Below are positions 44,331 to 53,503 of a stretch of DNA of 64,000 nt, piece by piece. The stretch's first letter is position 1; every line of letters starts with the position of its first letter. The stretch lies in contig PMSU01000055.1 in assembly GCA_003168255.1 (NCBI GenBank), forward strand, positions 42,551 to 106,550, written 5' to 3'. The stretch is from Actinomycetota bacterium. Lineage in GTDB: Bacteria; Actinomycetota; Actinomycetes; Streptosporangiales; Streptosporangiaceae. The notes below the pieces were generated by a model. That model was not told where the DNA came from and did not search any database. It was given only the letters and a program-made list of their open reading frames with translations. A program made the position numbers and the translations under genes.

Positions 44331-45920
44331 TCATGGTGCGGCGGGCGCGGCGGGCGCGGCGGGCGCGGCGGAGCCAGCGGAGCCAGCGGAGCCAGGGAGC
44401 AACTGGGCCTTGATCTCACCCTTGAGGACCTTGCCCAGCTTGGACCGGGGCAGATCCGGCCAGATCTCGATCTGCTTCGGGGTCTTGACGCTGCCGAGCC
44501 GCCCCTTCACGAACGCTTTCAGCGCATCGGGCGCCGCGTCCTGCCCGGGCTGAATCTCCAGCACGGCAGTGACGCGCTCGCCCCACTTGTCGTCCGGCAG
44601 GCCGATGACCGCGCAATCCCGGACGGCGGGATGCTGCATCAGCACCTGCTCGATCTCCGCGGAGTAGACGTTGAACCCGCCGGTGATGATCATGTCCTTG
44701 GCGCGGTCCACGATGAAGAGGAAGTTGTCGGCGTCGAGGTAGCCGATGTCGCCGGTGTGATGCCAGCCATGCTGAGACGCCTCCGCCGTGGCCGCCGGGT
44801 TCTTGTAGTAGCCGGCCATCACCAGGGAGCTGCGGACCACGATCTCGCCGCGATCCCCAGGCGGCAGCAGCCGCCCCTCGTCGTCCATGATCGCGACGGT
44901 CACCAGCGGGGCCGGACGTCCGGCGGAGGCGAGCCGCTCCCGCGCGATCGAGCCGTCGGGGCGGAAGTGATCGGCGGGCGCCATCATGGAGATCATCATC
45001 GGCGCCTCGCTCTGCCCGAACAGCTGGGCCATCACCGGGCCGATCTTCTCTATCGCCTCCTCCAGCCGGGCGGCTGACATCGGCGCCGCGCCGTACCACA
45101 GGCACTGCAAAGAGGACAGGTCGGCGCCGCCCAGGTTCTCGTGGCCCAGCAGCATGTAGATCAGCGTCGGCGGCAGGAAGGTGTGCGTGATCCGGTGCCG
45201 CTCGATCAGCACCAGGTACCCGGTCAGGTCCGGCTTCGGCATGACGACGATCTCGCCGCCCAGGGCCAGGATCGGGAAGCACAGGACGCCGGCCGCGTGG
45301 GTGAGCGGCGCGAGCGCCAGGTACCTGGGCCGGCCGGCGAACGGGTATCCCATCAGCGTCAGCGCCGACATGGTCTCGAGATTGCGGCCGGTCAGCATCA
45401 CGCCCTTGGGCCTGCCCGTCGTCCCGCCGGTGCCGACGATCATCGCGGTGTCGTCGGGCGGGTCGGCCGAGAACGGCCCGGCGGGGACGTCGGCCAGCCA
45501 CGTCGCGAAAGAAACCGCAGGACCACTGGCCCGGTCGAGACAGACCAGCGTGGTCAGCTTGGGCAGGTCGGGCAGGATCTGCGTGACGAGCGGCTCGAAT
45601 GCGCTCTGGAAGATCAGGCAGGCGCAGTCAAAGAGATCGAGCAGGTCGCGGTTCTCGGCCGCCTCGCTGCGCGGATTGACCGGGCACCAGACCGCGCCGG
45701 CCCGAGCGATCCCGAACACGCAGGAGAAGGCAACGGGATCGTTCGCCGACAGGATCGCCACCTTGTCGCCAGGGCGCACGCCCGAGCCGTCCAGCGCCCG
45801 GGCGACCTGCCAGGACAGCTCCTGCACCTGACCATAGGAGAGCGTGCTGTCGCCCATGGTCAGGCACGGAGCGCTGGGGCCGAGCGAGGCCCCCTTGTCG
45901 AGATAGTCGGTCAGGCGCAT
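44331..45920 (-). CDS. AMP-binding acyl-CoA synthetase
   Basis: Start ATG 45920; MIVGTGGTTGRPKGVMLTG; WHHTGDIGYLDADNFLFIVDRAKDMIITGGFNVYSAEIE. Confidence 0.93.
   Translation of the reverse strand: MRLTDYLDKGASLGPSAPCLTMGDSTLSYGQVQELSWQVARALDGSGVRPGDKVAILSANDPVAFSCVFGIARAGAVWCPVNPRSEAAENRDLLDLFDCACLIFQSAFEPLVTQILPDLPKLTTLVCLDRASGPAVSFATWLADVPAGPFSADPPDDTAMIVGTGGTTGRPKGVMLTGRNLETMSALTLMGYPFAGRPRYLALAPLTHAAGVLCFPILALGGEIVVMPKPDLTGYLVLIERHRITHTFLPPTLIYMLLGHENLGGADLSSLQCLWYGAAPMSAARLEEAIEKIGPVMAQLFGQSEAPMMISMMAPADHFRPDGSIARERLASAGRPAPLVTVAIMDDEGRLLPPGDRGEIVVRSSLVMAGYYKNPAATAEASQHGWHHTGDIGYLDADNFLFIVDRAKDMIITGGFNVYSAEIEQVLMQHPAVRDCAVIGLPDDKWGERVTAVLEIQPGQDAAPDALKAFVKGRLGSVKTPKQIEIWPDLPRSKLGKVLKGEIKAQLLPGSAGSAGSAAPAAPAAPAAP
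44341..44397. repeat. Two adjacent 9-bp tandem arrays at the ligase 3' end
   Basis: GCGGGCGCG x3 (44341-44367) then GAGCCAGCG x3, last copy imperfect (44371-44397); encodes ...GSAGSAGSAAPAAPAAPAAP. Confidence 0.92.
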
Positions 45921-45922
45921 GG

Positions 45923-45967
45923 CCGGGTCAGCCGGGTCAGCCGGGTCAGCCGGGTCAGCCGGGTCAG
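45923..45967. repeat. 9-bp tandem repeat CCGGGTCAG x5
   Basis: Fills the spacer between ligase start (45920) and the upstream gene's stop (45964). Confidence 0.96.
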
Positions 45968-47085
45968 CCGCCCGCGGTGACGACGGGTTCCATGACCAGC
46001 CCAAAGCTGCGCAGCACGCCGAGCAGCTCGCGATGCCCGAACGCCTGGCAGGCCGAGGCGAACCCGGCCCGGCGCGGCGACTGCTGGAGCAGCGAGTAGG
46101 CCGCGTACGCCTGGAGCAGCCCCGTCTGCTTGTAGTTGGAGTTGCCGTGGATCACGCAGTGCACGCGCCCCAGCGGGCCCGACGCGTAGACCGAGTCCAG
46201 CGACGTGTTGACCCGCGGGTTCTCCCGCGGCGGCATGCCAGCCTGAACCGAGCTGGCGATCTTGCCAAGCGCATCTTCCTGCTGGTCGGCCGGCAGCGTC
46301 TTGATCTGCTCCTCGACCATCTTGACCGTGGCCACGACGCCCTCCATGACGGTCCGGTCGAAGACGCCGCCGATCGCCTTGCAGGTGGCCACCCGCGGGT
46401 CGTTCTTGAACCACACCGGGTGGCAGGTGCCGCCCCAGGGCAGGGCCAGCCCGGTCTCGTGCTGGCCGGGGATGACGACCTCGAACTTCGATTCGGGGTT
46501 CCACTTCTGGTACTGGTTCTGCTCCAGGTAGTACCAGTCCGCCTTGAGGATGGTGAAGATCGTCTGGGTCGAGGCCTGGGTCGGGAACCCCTTCCACAGG
46601 ACGAGGATGTCGAGGGTGTCGACGCCCGGCGTCTCCAGGCAGACGTTCGCCGCGATCTCGCCGGTGGTGTACATCTGCGCGACGCCGGGTGACAGCAGCA
46701 GGCCCTTCTCGGCGAACTGGCTGCCCCACTGCGACTGCGCGGCCAGCGCCCAGTCCTGCTCGCCGGTCGTGTCCAGGTAGTGGCAGCCGGCCGCGAGGCT
46801 GGCCTCCACTACGGCCGGCCCGAGCTTGATGAACGGGCCGACGATGTTGCACACCACGCTGGCCCCGGAGAACAGATCGGTCAGCGGCCCCACCTCGTGG
46901 CTGACCTCGACGACGTCGTGCTCTACCGTCTCGATGCCGGGGATCTTGTCGATCACTTCCTGCACCCGTGCCTTGTCCCGGCCGGCCGCGATGAAGGGGA
47001 CATGGAACTCGCGGAGGTACTCGCAGACCAGACGGCCGGTGTAACCGGACGCGCCGTAGACGACGACAGGCTTGTTCTCGCTCAT
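45964..47085 (-). CDS. Saccharopine dehydrogenase/trans-acting enoyl reductase-like protein
   Basis: PVVVYGASGYTGRLVCEYLREFHVPFIAAGRDKARVQ; CHYLDTTGE. Confidence 0.82.
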   Translation of the reverse strand: MSENKPVVVYGASGYTGRLVCEYLREFHVPFIAAGRDKARVQEVIDKIPGIETVEHDVVEVSHEVGPLTDLFSGASVVCNIVGPFIKLGPAVVEASLAAGCHYLDTTGEQDWALAAQSQWGSQFAEKGLLLSPGVAQMYTTGEIAANVCLETPGVDTLDILVLWKGFPTQASTQTIFTILKADWYYLEQNQYQKWNPESKFEVVIPGQHETGLALPWGGTCHPVWFKNDPRVATCKAIGGVFDRTVMEGVVATVKMVEEQIKTLPADQQEDALGKIASSVQAGMPPRENPRVNTSLDSVYASGPLGRVHCVIHGNSNYKQTGLLQAYAAYSLLQQSPRRAGFASACQAFGHRELLGVLRSFGLVMEPVVTAGG

Positions 47086-47121
47086 GGTTGACTGCCTTTC
47101 GATAATCAGGAATTCAGCGGG

Positions 47122-47925
47122 TCACATGCCCATGCCGCCGTCGACCGGCAGGCCGGCTCCGTGCACGAAGCGGGCACCGTCGGAGGCGAGGAACACCACC
47201 GCATCGGCCATGTCAGCGACATCGCCGAGCCTGCCGAGCGGGGTCAGCCCGATCACGTCGCCGACCGCGGCCTCGGCGCTCGGCCACAGGCCCAGGGTCA
47301 CCATGTCGCTGGCCAGCTTCAGGCCCATCTGGGTCGCGACGAGCCCCGGGTAGACGCAGTTCACCCGCACGCCGTAGCCCAGCTTTCCCGACTCTTGCGC
47401 GGCCACCCGGGTGAGCCGGTCGACGGCCGACTTGGTCGCCGAGTAGCCGGCGATGCCGGGGAAGGGGATGGTCGCGGCCACCGAGGAGATGTTGACGACG
47501 GCGCCGCCCTGCCCGGCGGGACCGTCCGGCCGCATGGCGCGGAAGGCATGCTTCAGGCCGAGGGCCGTGCCGACGATGTTGACGTCCAGCATGCTGCGCA
47601 GCTCGGCCGGGTCGATGTCGATGACCAGGGCGGAGATCTCGACGCCGGCGTTGTTCACCAGGATGTCGAAGCCGCCCAGTTCGGCGATCGTCGCGGCGAC
47701 GGCCCTCTCCCAGCTCGCTTCGTCGGTCACGTCGAGCCTGACGAAACCAGTGGTCGCGCCGGAATCACGGATGGCCGCGGCCGTCTTCTCGCCATCGCCC
47801 TCGAGAATGTCGCCGATCATCACCGAAGCCCCGGCGCGGGCGAGCGCCTCGGCCATGCCCGCCCCCAGCCCGCGCGCTCCGCCAGTTACCAGTGCCTTGC
47901 GTCCAGCCAGGTCGTACACGCTCAT
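47122..47925 (-). CDS. SDR-family oxidoreductase
   Basis: Start ATG 47925; KALVTGGARGLGAGMAEALARAG; NNAG; YSATKSAVDRLTRV. Confidence 0.92.
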   Translation of the reverse strand: MSVYDLAGRKALVTGGARGLGAGMAEALARAGASVMIGDILEGDGEKTAAAIRDSGATTGFVRLDVTDEASWERAVAATIAELGGFDILVNNAGVEISALVIDIDPAELRSMLDVNIVGTALGLKHAFRAMRPDGPAGQGGAVVNISSVAATIPFPGIAGYSATKSAVDRLTRVAAQESGKLGYGVRVNCVYPGLVATQMGLKLASDMVTLGLWPSAEAAVGDVIGLTPLGRLGDVADMADAVVFLASDGARFVHGAGLPVDGGMGM

Positions 47926-48010
47926 GTCAAAGCTCCTCGATTCGCGTTGGCCTCGTTGCCGGGTGCGCGCCGCTTCGGTCCTGCGGTGAGGTGGCGCCGC
48001 CACGCCTTGG

Positions 48011-48067
48011 CAATCGTCAAACCTTTGTTAGACGCTTGTCAAGAGTTTCTTGGACGATTGTCAAGAT
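48011..48067. promoter_or_regulatory. Candidate TetR operator cluster
   Basis: CAATCGTC (48011-48018), GACGCTTGTCAAGAG (48031-48045), GACGATTGTCAAGAT (48053-48067); direct repeats 22 bp apart. Confidence 0.55.
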
Positions 48068-48106
48068 TTTTCTTCCTAACGGCCGCGGCCAGGCATTAGA
48101 CTCGGC

Positions 48107-48784
48107 TTGAACTCGCGTGGGGCGCAACGGAGGGCGGACGGAAGAATCGCTGTGACGCAGGTTGCGGAGAAGAATCGCGACAGGATCTCGCGCCGCCAGG
48201 TCGACAAGTTCGCCGAGCGCCGCGCGCAGCTCGCCGACGCCGCGCTGGTGACCCTGGCCGAGCTTGGCTATGCCCGCACCAGCCTGCGCGAGATCGCCCA
48301 GAACTCCGAGTTCTCCCATGGCGTGCTGCACTACTACTTCCGCGACAAGGCCGACCTCATCATGGCGTGCGTCCGGCAGTACAACGCGTACTGCGTCACC
48401 CGCTACGACCAGATAGTCGCCACCTCGCAGTCGGCTGACGAGCTGAAGCGGGACTTCGCCGCGGGCCTGGCCAAGACGCTGCGCGAGGACACGGCGATGC
48501 ACCGCCTCTGGTATGACCTGCGGACGCAGAGCCTGTTCGAGCAGTCGTTCCAGGCGGACGTCGCGGAGATCGACAAGAGCCTGGAGCGGATGATCTGGCG
48601 GATCGTGAGCCAGTTCGCCGAGCTCGCCGGATCGCCGCCCGCCGTCTCCGCCGAGGTGGCGTACGCGATCTTCGACGGGCTGTTCCAGCAGGGCCTGCTC
48701 AAGCACCTGTCCGGGGACACCGGCGCGGCCAGCGAGTTGCAGGCGCACGCGGAGCTCCTGATGGGCAAGCTCGTCGTCGGCTGA
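48107..48784 (+). CDS. TetR-family regulator
   Basis: RRAQLADAALVTLAELGYARTSLREIAQNSEFSHGVLHYYFRDKADL. Confidence 0.9.
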   Translation: MNSRGAQRRADGRIAVTQVAEKNRDRISRRQVDKFAERRAQLADAALVTLAELGYARTSLREIAQNSEFSHGVLHYYFRDKADLIMACVRQYNAYCVTRYDQIVATSQSADELKRDFAAGLAKTLREDTAMHRLWYDLRTQSLFEQSFQADVAEIDKSLERMIWRIVSQFAELAGSPPAVSAEVAYAIFDGLFQQGLLKHLSGDTGAASELQAHAELLMGKLVVG

Positions 48785-48838
48785 GGACGTTCGGGTACCG
48801 CTGCCACCAAGCCGCCCTCCCACCGATTGCGTCCGCGA

Positions 48839-49531
48839 TCAGTCCATTCCTTTCTTTCCGGGTGCCCAGAAAGGCTTGGTGATGATCGCCCGGCGCTGCC
48901 AGCCGCGGTCCTGCACGAGGTGCTGGCGCACAGCCTGCACCGTGCGTGCTTCACCTGCGACATAGGCGATTCCGGGTTCATCGGGAAGATCCAGTTCAGC
49001 TACGGAAGCCGGCAGCACAGGCGATGATGCCGCGGCGGCGCCGCGGCGGTAGCACCAGGTGACCGCGGCTGGCATCGGCAGCCGATCCTCAGCCGTGTCG
49101 ACCTCGATGACCGCGTACGCCGCCGTGCCGGGCGGCAGGGCTGCCAGCATGGGGCCGATGGCGATTGCCGCGGTCTCTTCGCCGGCGAAGACGTGATAAG
49201 GAGCGGGCCGGGTGATGAAGCTGCCCTCGGGCTTGGTGAACATCACCTCTTGGCCTGGACTGGCGTTCCTGGCCCACAGCGAGCCTGGGTCGTCACCGTC
49301 GTGATCGGCCACGCAAAGGTGCACGGCGCCCCCGTCGTAGTCCCATACCGAGTAGGTCCGCAACGGCCCGGGAAGCCTGTTGCCCCGTCCGGGCCCTGAT
49401 CCGACCAGAACACGCACCTGCTGGCCGGGCACCCAGTCCAGCCCGCGAAGCCCGGGACCGGAGATCCGGATCCGGCGCGTTCGCCTGCTGACGAAGTCGA
49501 TCGAATCGATCCGGCCTCGGACGAACTTCAT
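48839..49531 (-). CDS. Siderophore-interacting protein / FAD-binding ferric reductase-like
   Basis: RIDSIDFVSRRTRRIRISGPGLRGLDWVPGQQVRVLV; RTYSVWDYD; C-terminal AYVAGEARTVQAVRQHLVQDRGW. Confidence 0.87.
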   Translation of the reverse strand: MKFVRGRIDSIDFVSRRTRRIRISGPGLRGLDWVPGQQVRVLVGSGPGRGNRLPGPLRTYSVWDYDGGAVHLCVADHDGDDPGSLWARNASPGQEVMFTKPEGSFITRPAPYHVFAGEETAAIAIGPMLAALPPGTAAYAVIEVDTAEDRLPMPAAVTWCYRRGAAAASSPVLPASVAELDLPDEPGIAYVAGEARTVQAVRQHLVQDRGWQRRAIITKPFWAPGKKGMD

Positions 49532-51006
49532 CACATGTCTCCGCTTCGAGGCACCATCCAAAGGTCACCGTCGCAGTCGCGCCGGGCCTTGTCGCCAGTG
49601 GAAAACACCCCTTCGAAGCGCGACCAGCATGGCGCTCCCTCCTCGGGCTCGATGGCGCCGACCATGCCCGGCAGGGGCGTGAGCATGATCCCTCCGGTCA
49701 GCGAGTTCGACCAGTTGGTGACAAACGGGATGTGGTCCTGGCCGATCGCGGTGCGCCACGACCGGCAGGCGCTCGGGTCCAGCATCCGGCCTCCGGCGAG
49801 CTCCAGCGCCTCGATATCCGAAGTGAGCAGCCGGAGGCTGCTCAGGCGGCGCTTCGCGGGAGGGTGACCTGGGGAGCGCGCGATGGCCTGGATCAGCGAC
49901 GGGGGGAGATCCAGGATGGTCACCCCGTACCGTTCGATGATGTCCCAGCACCTGGCGTACTTCAGGTCCGCGACCACTGGCCGCAAGTTAATGCGCCCGG
50001 AGGTCTGTGCCGTCATTACCGGCGGCCCCTCGAGCAGGACGCAGGTCGCGCCGCCCGCCAGGGCACCGTACACGGCGTAGGCATGGCTGCCCATCGTCGC
50101 GGGGTGCGCGGCGTACCAGCAGACATCGCTGTCAGGCTGCACGTCGAACGCCAGACGATGCGTAGCCGCGACATGGGTGAGAAATCCCGCTGAGCTGTAC
50201 AGGAGCATCCGCGCTGAATCGCCGGGTTGACGGATCACGACGCTGTCTGGCTGGCGGTCCACGAGGTCGTTCCACCACACGTCGCGTCCCTTGACCCAGT
50301 CGATCGGCCACCCGGTGCGGCGCACGATCAGTACCCGGGCTACTTGCGGGCAGGCGCCGAGCGCCTCATCCAGGGCCGGCTTGAGTGGACCCATGGTTCC
50401 CGGCGAGCGGTCCCCGTCGGCCGAGATGACCAGCCGGGCACCGGTCTGGCGGATCAGCCTGGTGAGTACCTCAGCGTGCGGCCGGGGGAAGATGAAGTGG
50501 TGCCGGGCACCAAGCCGGGCACAAGCCAGCATGGCCACGACCGCCTCGGGGAGCGGCGGCATGCAGATGGCCACGGCGGCGTCAGGCTCGACACCGAGTT
50601 CCGCCAGGGCGTTGGCGGCCCGGCACACGTCCGCCTGGAGCTGCCGGTAGGTGATCGTGCGGGTGTCGCCGGGTCCGCCTTCCCAGTGCAGCGCCACCCT
50701 GTCGCCGTTCCCAGCATCCACGTGGCGGTCGACACAGTTGACCGCCACGTTCAGGGTGCCCCCGGCGAACCACGAAGGATGCGGGAAGCCGCCGTCGAGC
50801 GGCGACGACCAGGGAGTCGCCCAGGTCAGCCGCCTGGCCTCGTCCGCCCAGAAGCCCACGGGGTCCTGGGCAGCCTTCGCATAGATCTCCGGCTGGGCGC
50901 TGACATTTCCGGTCAACGCGGTGGCGGGTTCGGGCCCGTGTGCTTCGCCGGCGTTCCGCTCCCCGCCGCGCGCTCCCCGCCGCGCGCTCCTCGGCCAGAC
51001 CGCCAC
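49531..51006 (-). CDS. Acetyl-CoA synthetase-like protein, apparently degenerate (no P-loop, no C-terminal domain)
   Basis: VNCVDRHVDAGNGDRVALHWEGGPGDTRTITYRQLQADVCRAANAL (ACS signature) but LLYSSAGFLTHVAAT replaces YTSGTTGKPKG; ends at STGDKARRDCDGDLWMVPRSGDM; start uncertain (GTG ~51006). Confidence 0.75.
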   Translation of the reverse strand: MAVWPRSARRGARGGERNAGEAHGPEPATALTGNVSAQPEIYAKAAQDPVGFWADEARRLTWATPWSSPLDGGFPHPSWFAGGTLNVAVNCVDRHVDAGNGDRVALHWEGGPGDTRTITYRQLQADVCRAANALAELGVEPDAAVAICMPPLPEAVVAMLACARLGARHHFIFPRPHAEVLTRLIRQTGARLVISADGDRSPGTMGPLKPALDEALGACPQVARVLIVRRTGWPIDWVKGRDVWWNDLVDRQPDSVVIRQPGDSARMLLYSSAGFLTHVAATHRLAFDVQPDSDVCWYAAHPATMGSHAYAVYGALAGGATCVLLEGPPVMTAQTSGRINLRPVVADLKYARCWDIIERYGVTILDLPPSLIQAIARSPGHPPAKRRLSSLRLLTSDIEALELAGGRMLDPSACRSWRTAIGQDHIPFVTNWSNSLTGGIMLTPLPGMVGAIEPEEGAPCWSRFEGVFSTGDKARRDCDGDLWMVPRSGDM

Positions 51007-51013
51007 GACTGCC

Positions 51014-51439
51014 TCACGGTGCTCCCTTCGCTGCCTGCTCGCTGCGGTTGGCCAGCCGCCAGACCACTCGGTGGCCGGACCAGTCGTCGTCGATGGCGGC
51101 GACCTTGACGTCGACCACACCGAGCGGGAGAGCGTGCTCGCGGACGACGTCGCCGGTGATGTTGCTGTCGTGGCCTGCGGCCCGGCGAGGCCATGCGATC
51201 CACAGGGCACCGCTCGGATAGATGCGTCGCACGAGGTCAGGCAGGCGGCGGGGTAGCTCCTCGGCGGCGGCGAAGAAGCTGATGATGAGGTCCGCGGGCT
51301 CGGGCGCGTGGATGTGTGCCAGGCCGGATGGCGGGTCGGTGAGGTGCCATCCCGGCGGTGGTTCGTCGAGACAGATCCGCTGACCCGGCTTGATCCCGAG
51401 CTTGCGGGCCTGCGGAGTGCCCGAGTAGCCGACCGCCAT
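51014..51439 (-). CDS. DUF3052-family protein
   Basis: GYSGTPQARKLGIKPGQRICLDEPPPGW...SGALWIAWPR. Confidence 0.78.
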   Translation of the reverse strand: MAVGYSGTPQARKLGIKPGQRICLDEPPPGWHLTDPPSGLAHIHAPEPADLIISFFAAAEELPRRLPDLVRRIYPSGALWIAWPRRAAGHDSNITGDVVREHALPLGVVDVKVAAIDDDWSGHRVVWRLANRSEQAAKGAP

Positions 51440-51513
51440 CTGCTCAGTGGCCGGCTGACCGGCGGCCTTCGCTGCGGGGCGCGGTATCCACGAGGACTGA
51501 GCGTAGATGATTC

Positions 51514-52035
51514 TTATACGTGTCGAGCCACCCGGGCCCTGGCCATCCGGTTCAGGGTCTCGGCCATGTTATGGCGGAGCTGATCCAGGCGGCCGCCGAG
51601 AACCGTCGCGGCGTTGGCCGGGTCCGCCAGGACGCCAGCACGCAGCCCGGTGTCGCCAGGGCCGTGCACGAAACTGTGCCGCACCAGCGTGCGGGAGGGC
51701 GACCCGCCGGGCAGCAGCTCATAGCGCCAGCACGATCCTGGGCGGTCCAGAGCGCCAGTGGGGTCGAGGACTACCCAGGCGAACGTCCGCGGCTCGTCGC
51801 ACTCGGTGACTACGCATTCCACCGTCGAGGTGAACTGGGCGAACTGGTTGCGACCCTCGAACCTGGCACCGACTCGCGGCCTGCCCTCGCCATCCAGCCA
51901 CGCAGCGCCCGCACACTCAGGGCTCCACTCGCCGACCCGGGACACGTCGGTGATCAGCTTCCAGACCTCCGCCGCCGGCATCGCGATGGGCACTTCCACG
52001 TCCACCCGGGCTCCGGTGACTGCGTCGTCGTACAT
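51514..52035 (-). CDS. SRPBCC/polyketide cyclase-like protein
   Basis: VDVEVPIAMPAAEVWKLITDVSRVGEWSPECAGAAWLDG. Confidence 0.82.
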   Translation of the reverse strand: MYDDAVTGARVDVEVPIAMPAAEVWKLITDVSRVGEWSPECAGAAWLDGEGRPRVGARFEGRNQFAQFTSTVECVVTECDEPRTFAWVVLDPTGALDRPGSCWRYELLPGGSPSRTLVRHSFVHGPGDTGLRAGVLADPANAATVLGGRLDQLRHNMAETLNRMARARVARHV

Positions 52036-52149
52036 GCTCCGCTCCTGCCTGTAGGGCCGATAGGCCGGGGCGCCGGTTGCTGCCTCCGGTACACCCGCGC
52101 CACGACGACGAACGGGTACCCCCGAAATAGACAGGATCGTTCGCGTTAT

Positions 52150-52521
52150 CTACCGGGCGGGCAGCCGCACCATCTCGGCGAGACGCTGGTCAAACCAGCG
52201 CTCCGTAGTCGCTTCGGCACGCAGGTCCGACTTGGCCGCGGCGAGATCGTCGCGCTCGTGGTCGGTGAAACCGTCCACTTCGGAGTCCAGGCGATGGTTG
52301 GCGGGAACCGCAATCGCCAGATACCTGCCGGCCAGCGGCCCAAGGTGCCCGCCAGGCCCTATCGGCGCGGCAGGCTCGGTCGCGGCCCGCGATGCCTGCC
52401 CACCGTTCCCGCTGGCCGGCCCGCCACCAGCGCACCCGCTAGCCAGGATCATCAAGGACATCACGGCCGCCACGCCGCAGGCCCTGGTTATCCGCGGCAG
52501 GCACACCCCGGCGAACGTCAT
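52150..52521 (-). CDS. Putative lipoprotein
   Basis: Lipobox LASGC after a hydrophobic segment. Confidence 0.55.
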   Translation of the reverse strand: MTFAGVCLPRITRACGVAAVMSLMILASGCAGGGPASGNGGQASRAATEPAAPIGPGGHLGPLAGRYLAIAVPANHRLDSEVDGFTDHERDDLAAAKSDLRAEATTERWFDQRLAEMVRLPAR

Positions 52522-52660
52522 ACTGGTCAGGATCCGCCTCCTGCCGGTCCAGGCCCGCTGGCTCAGGCAGATGCCCAGTCGCGGTCTAGCTGTCCCCTAA
52601 GAGCACGGTTAGCCGGGCCAGCCGGTTCAACAGCGCAGCCCGGCGGCAAACCTGGCCCTG

Positions 52661-52717
52661 CCGCAATCACCCCTCCCCGGCGGCGCCGCAATCACCCCTC
52701 CCCGGCGGCTCCGCAAT
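52661..52717. repeat. 25-bp tandem repeat (x2.3)
   Basis: CCGCAATCACCCCTCCCCGGCGGC(G/T) at 52661-52685 and 52686-52710 plus CCGCAAT. Confidence 0.9.
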
Positions 52718-52762
52718 GCAGCAGAATTCGATAGTCCGGCCTGGCAGGTAGCCTCGAAGCCA

Positions 52763-53503
52763 ATGGAAGAGGTCCACGCGGCCACCGCGACTTCACGCCG
52801 TCCCCTGCGCCGGCGGTATCCGTGGCTGGTACCCGGCGGTCTCCTGCTGATCCTGACCCTCTTGACGATCAATGTGCTGACCGACGGCCCGCTGATCGCC
52901 GCGGATCGGTGGATCCGCAAGGTGGTGCAGGCTCAGGCGACCTCGGCGACCTGGAAGTGGCTCGGCGACGCAGACTACTCGCCTGCCATGCTGCTGGTCC
53001 GCATCGGTGGCTTCCATATTGCTATTTCCGTACTCGTGCTCGCCGCAGTCGTGGTGGCTGCCCGGCGCCGCACCCTGCGTCCGCTGTTCACCGCAGGAGT
53101 CGGCGTCACGCTGCTGCTGGGGATCGTCATCCCGGCGAAGATCTTGATCGGGCGGGTGCATCCCGGCCACGGCAGTCTCGCTCCCGGTAGCCTGGGTGCC
53201 TTCCCCTCCGGCCACACCACGACAGCGTGCGTGTGCTACGTCCTGGCCGTGCTGCTGCTTGTGCCGGATCCACCGGCCCGGATCCGGCGGGTCGCGCTGG
53301 CGGCTGTTTCGCTGCTGGGCTTCCTGGTCGGCGCCGCCTTGGTATGGTGCGATTTCCACTGGTTCACCGATGTCGTCGCCGGATGGGCCCTCGCGGCGCT
53401 CATCGTTCAGCTCACGGTGCGGCTGACCCGAAAGAAGGCCAGTCCGGACGGATCCCGCCTGGAGCAGCCAGCCGAGAGTCGTGCCTCCCCGGTTGCTCGA
53501 TAA
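52763..53503 (+). CDS. PAP2-family membrane phosphatase
   Basis: Multi-TM; KILIGRVHPGHG; FPSGHTTTACVCYV; WCDFHWFTDVVAGWALA. Confidence 0.88.
   Translation: MEEVHAATATSRRPLRRRYPWLVPGGLLLILTLLTINVLTDGPLIAADRWIRKVVQAQATSATWKWLGDADYSPAMLLVRIGGFHIAISVLVLAAVVVAARRRTLRPLFTAGVGVTLLLGIVIPAKILIGRVHPGHGSLAPGSLGAFPSGHTTTACVCYVLAVLLLVPDPPARIRRVALAAVSLLGFLVGAALVWCDFHWFTDVVAGWALAALIVQLTVRLTRKKASPDGSRLEQPAESRASPVAR

Noticed and set aside
45921-46004. Ligase N-terminal extension MGWSWNPSSPRAADPADPADPADPADPA as the real start
   Set aside because: It overlaps the end of the upstream gene and is encoded by the repeat array; MRLTDYLDKG at 45920 is the natural start, though the extension may be translated by coupling.
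50950-50990. Short repeat GCTCCCCGCCGCGC x2 near the ACS-like gene start
   Set aside because: Only two copies of low-complexity GC sequence; not distinguishable from background.
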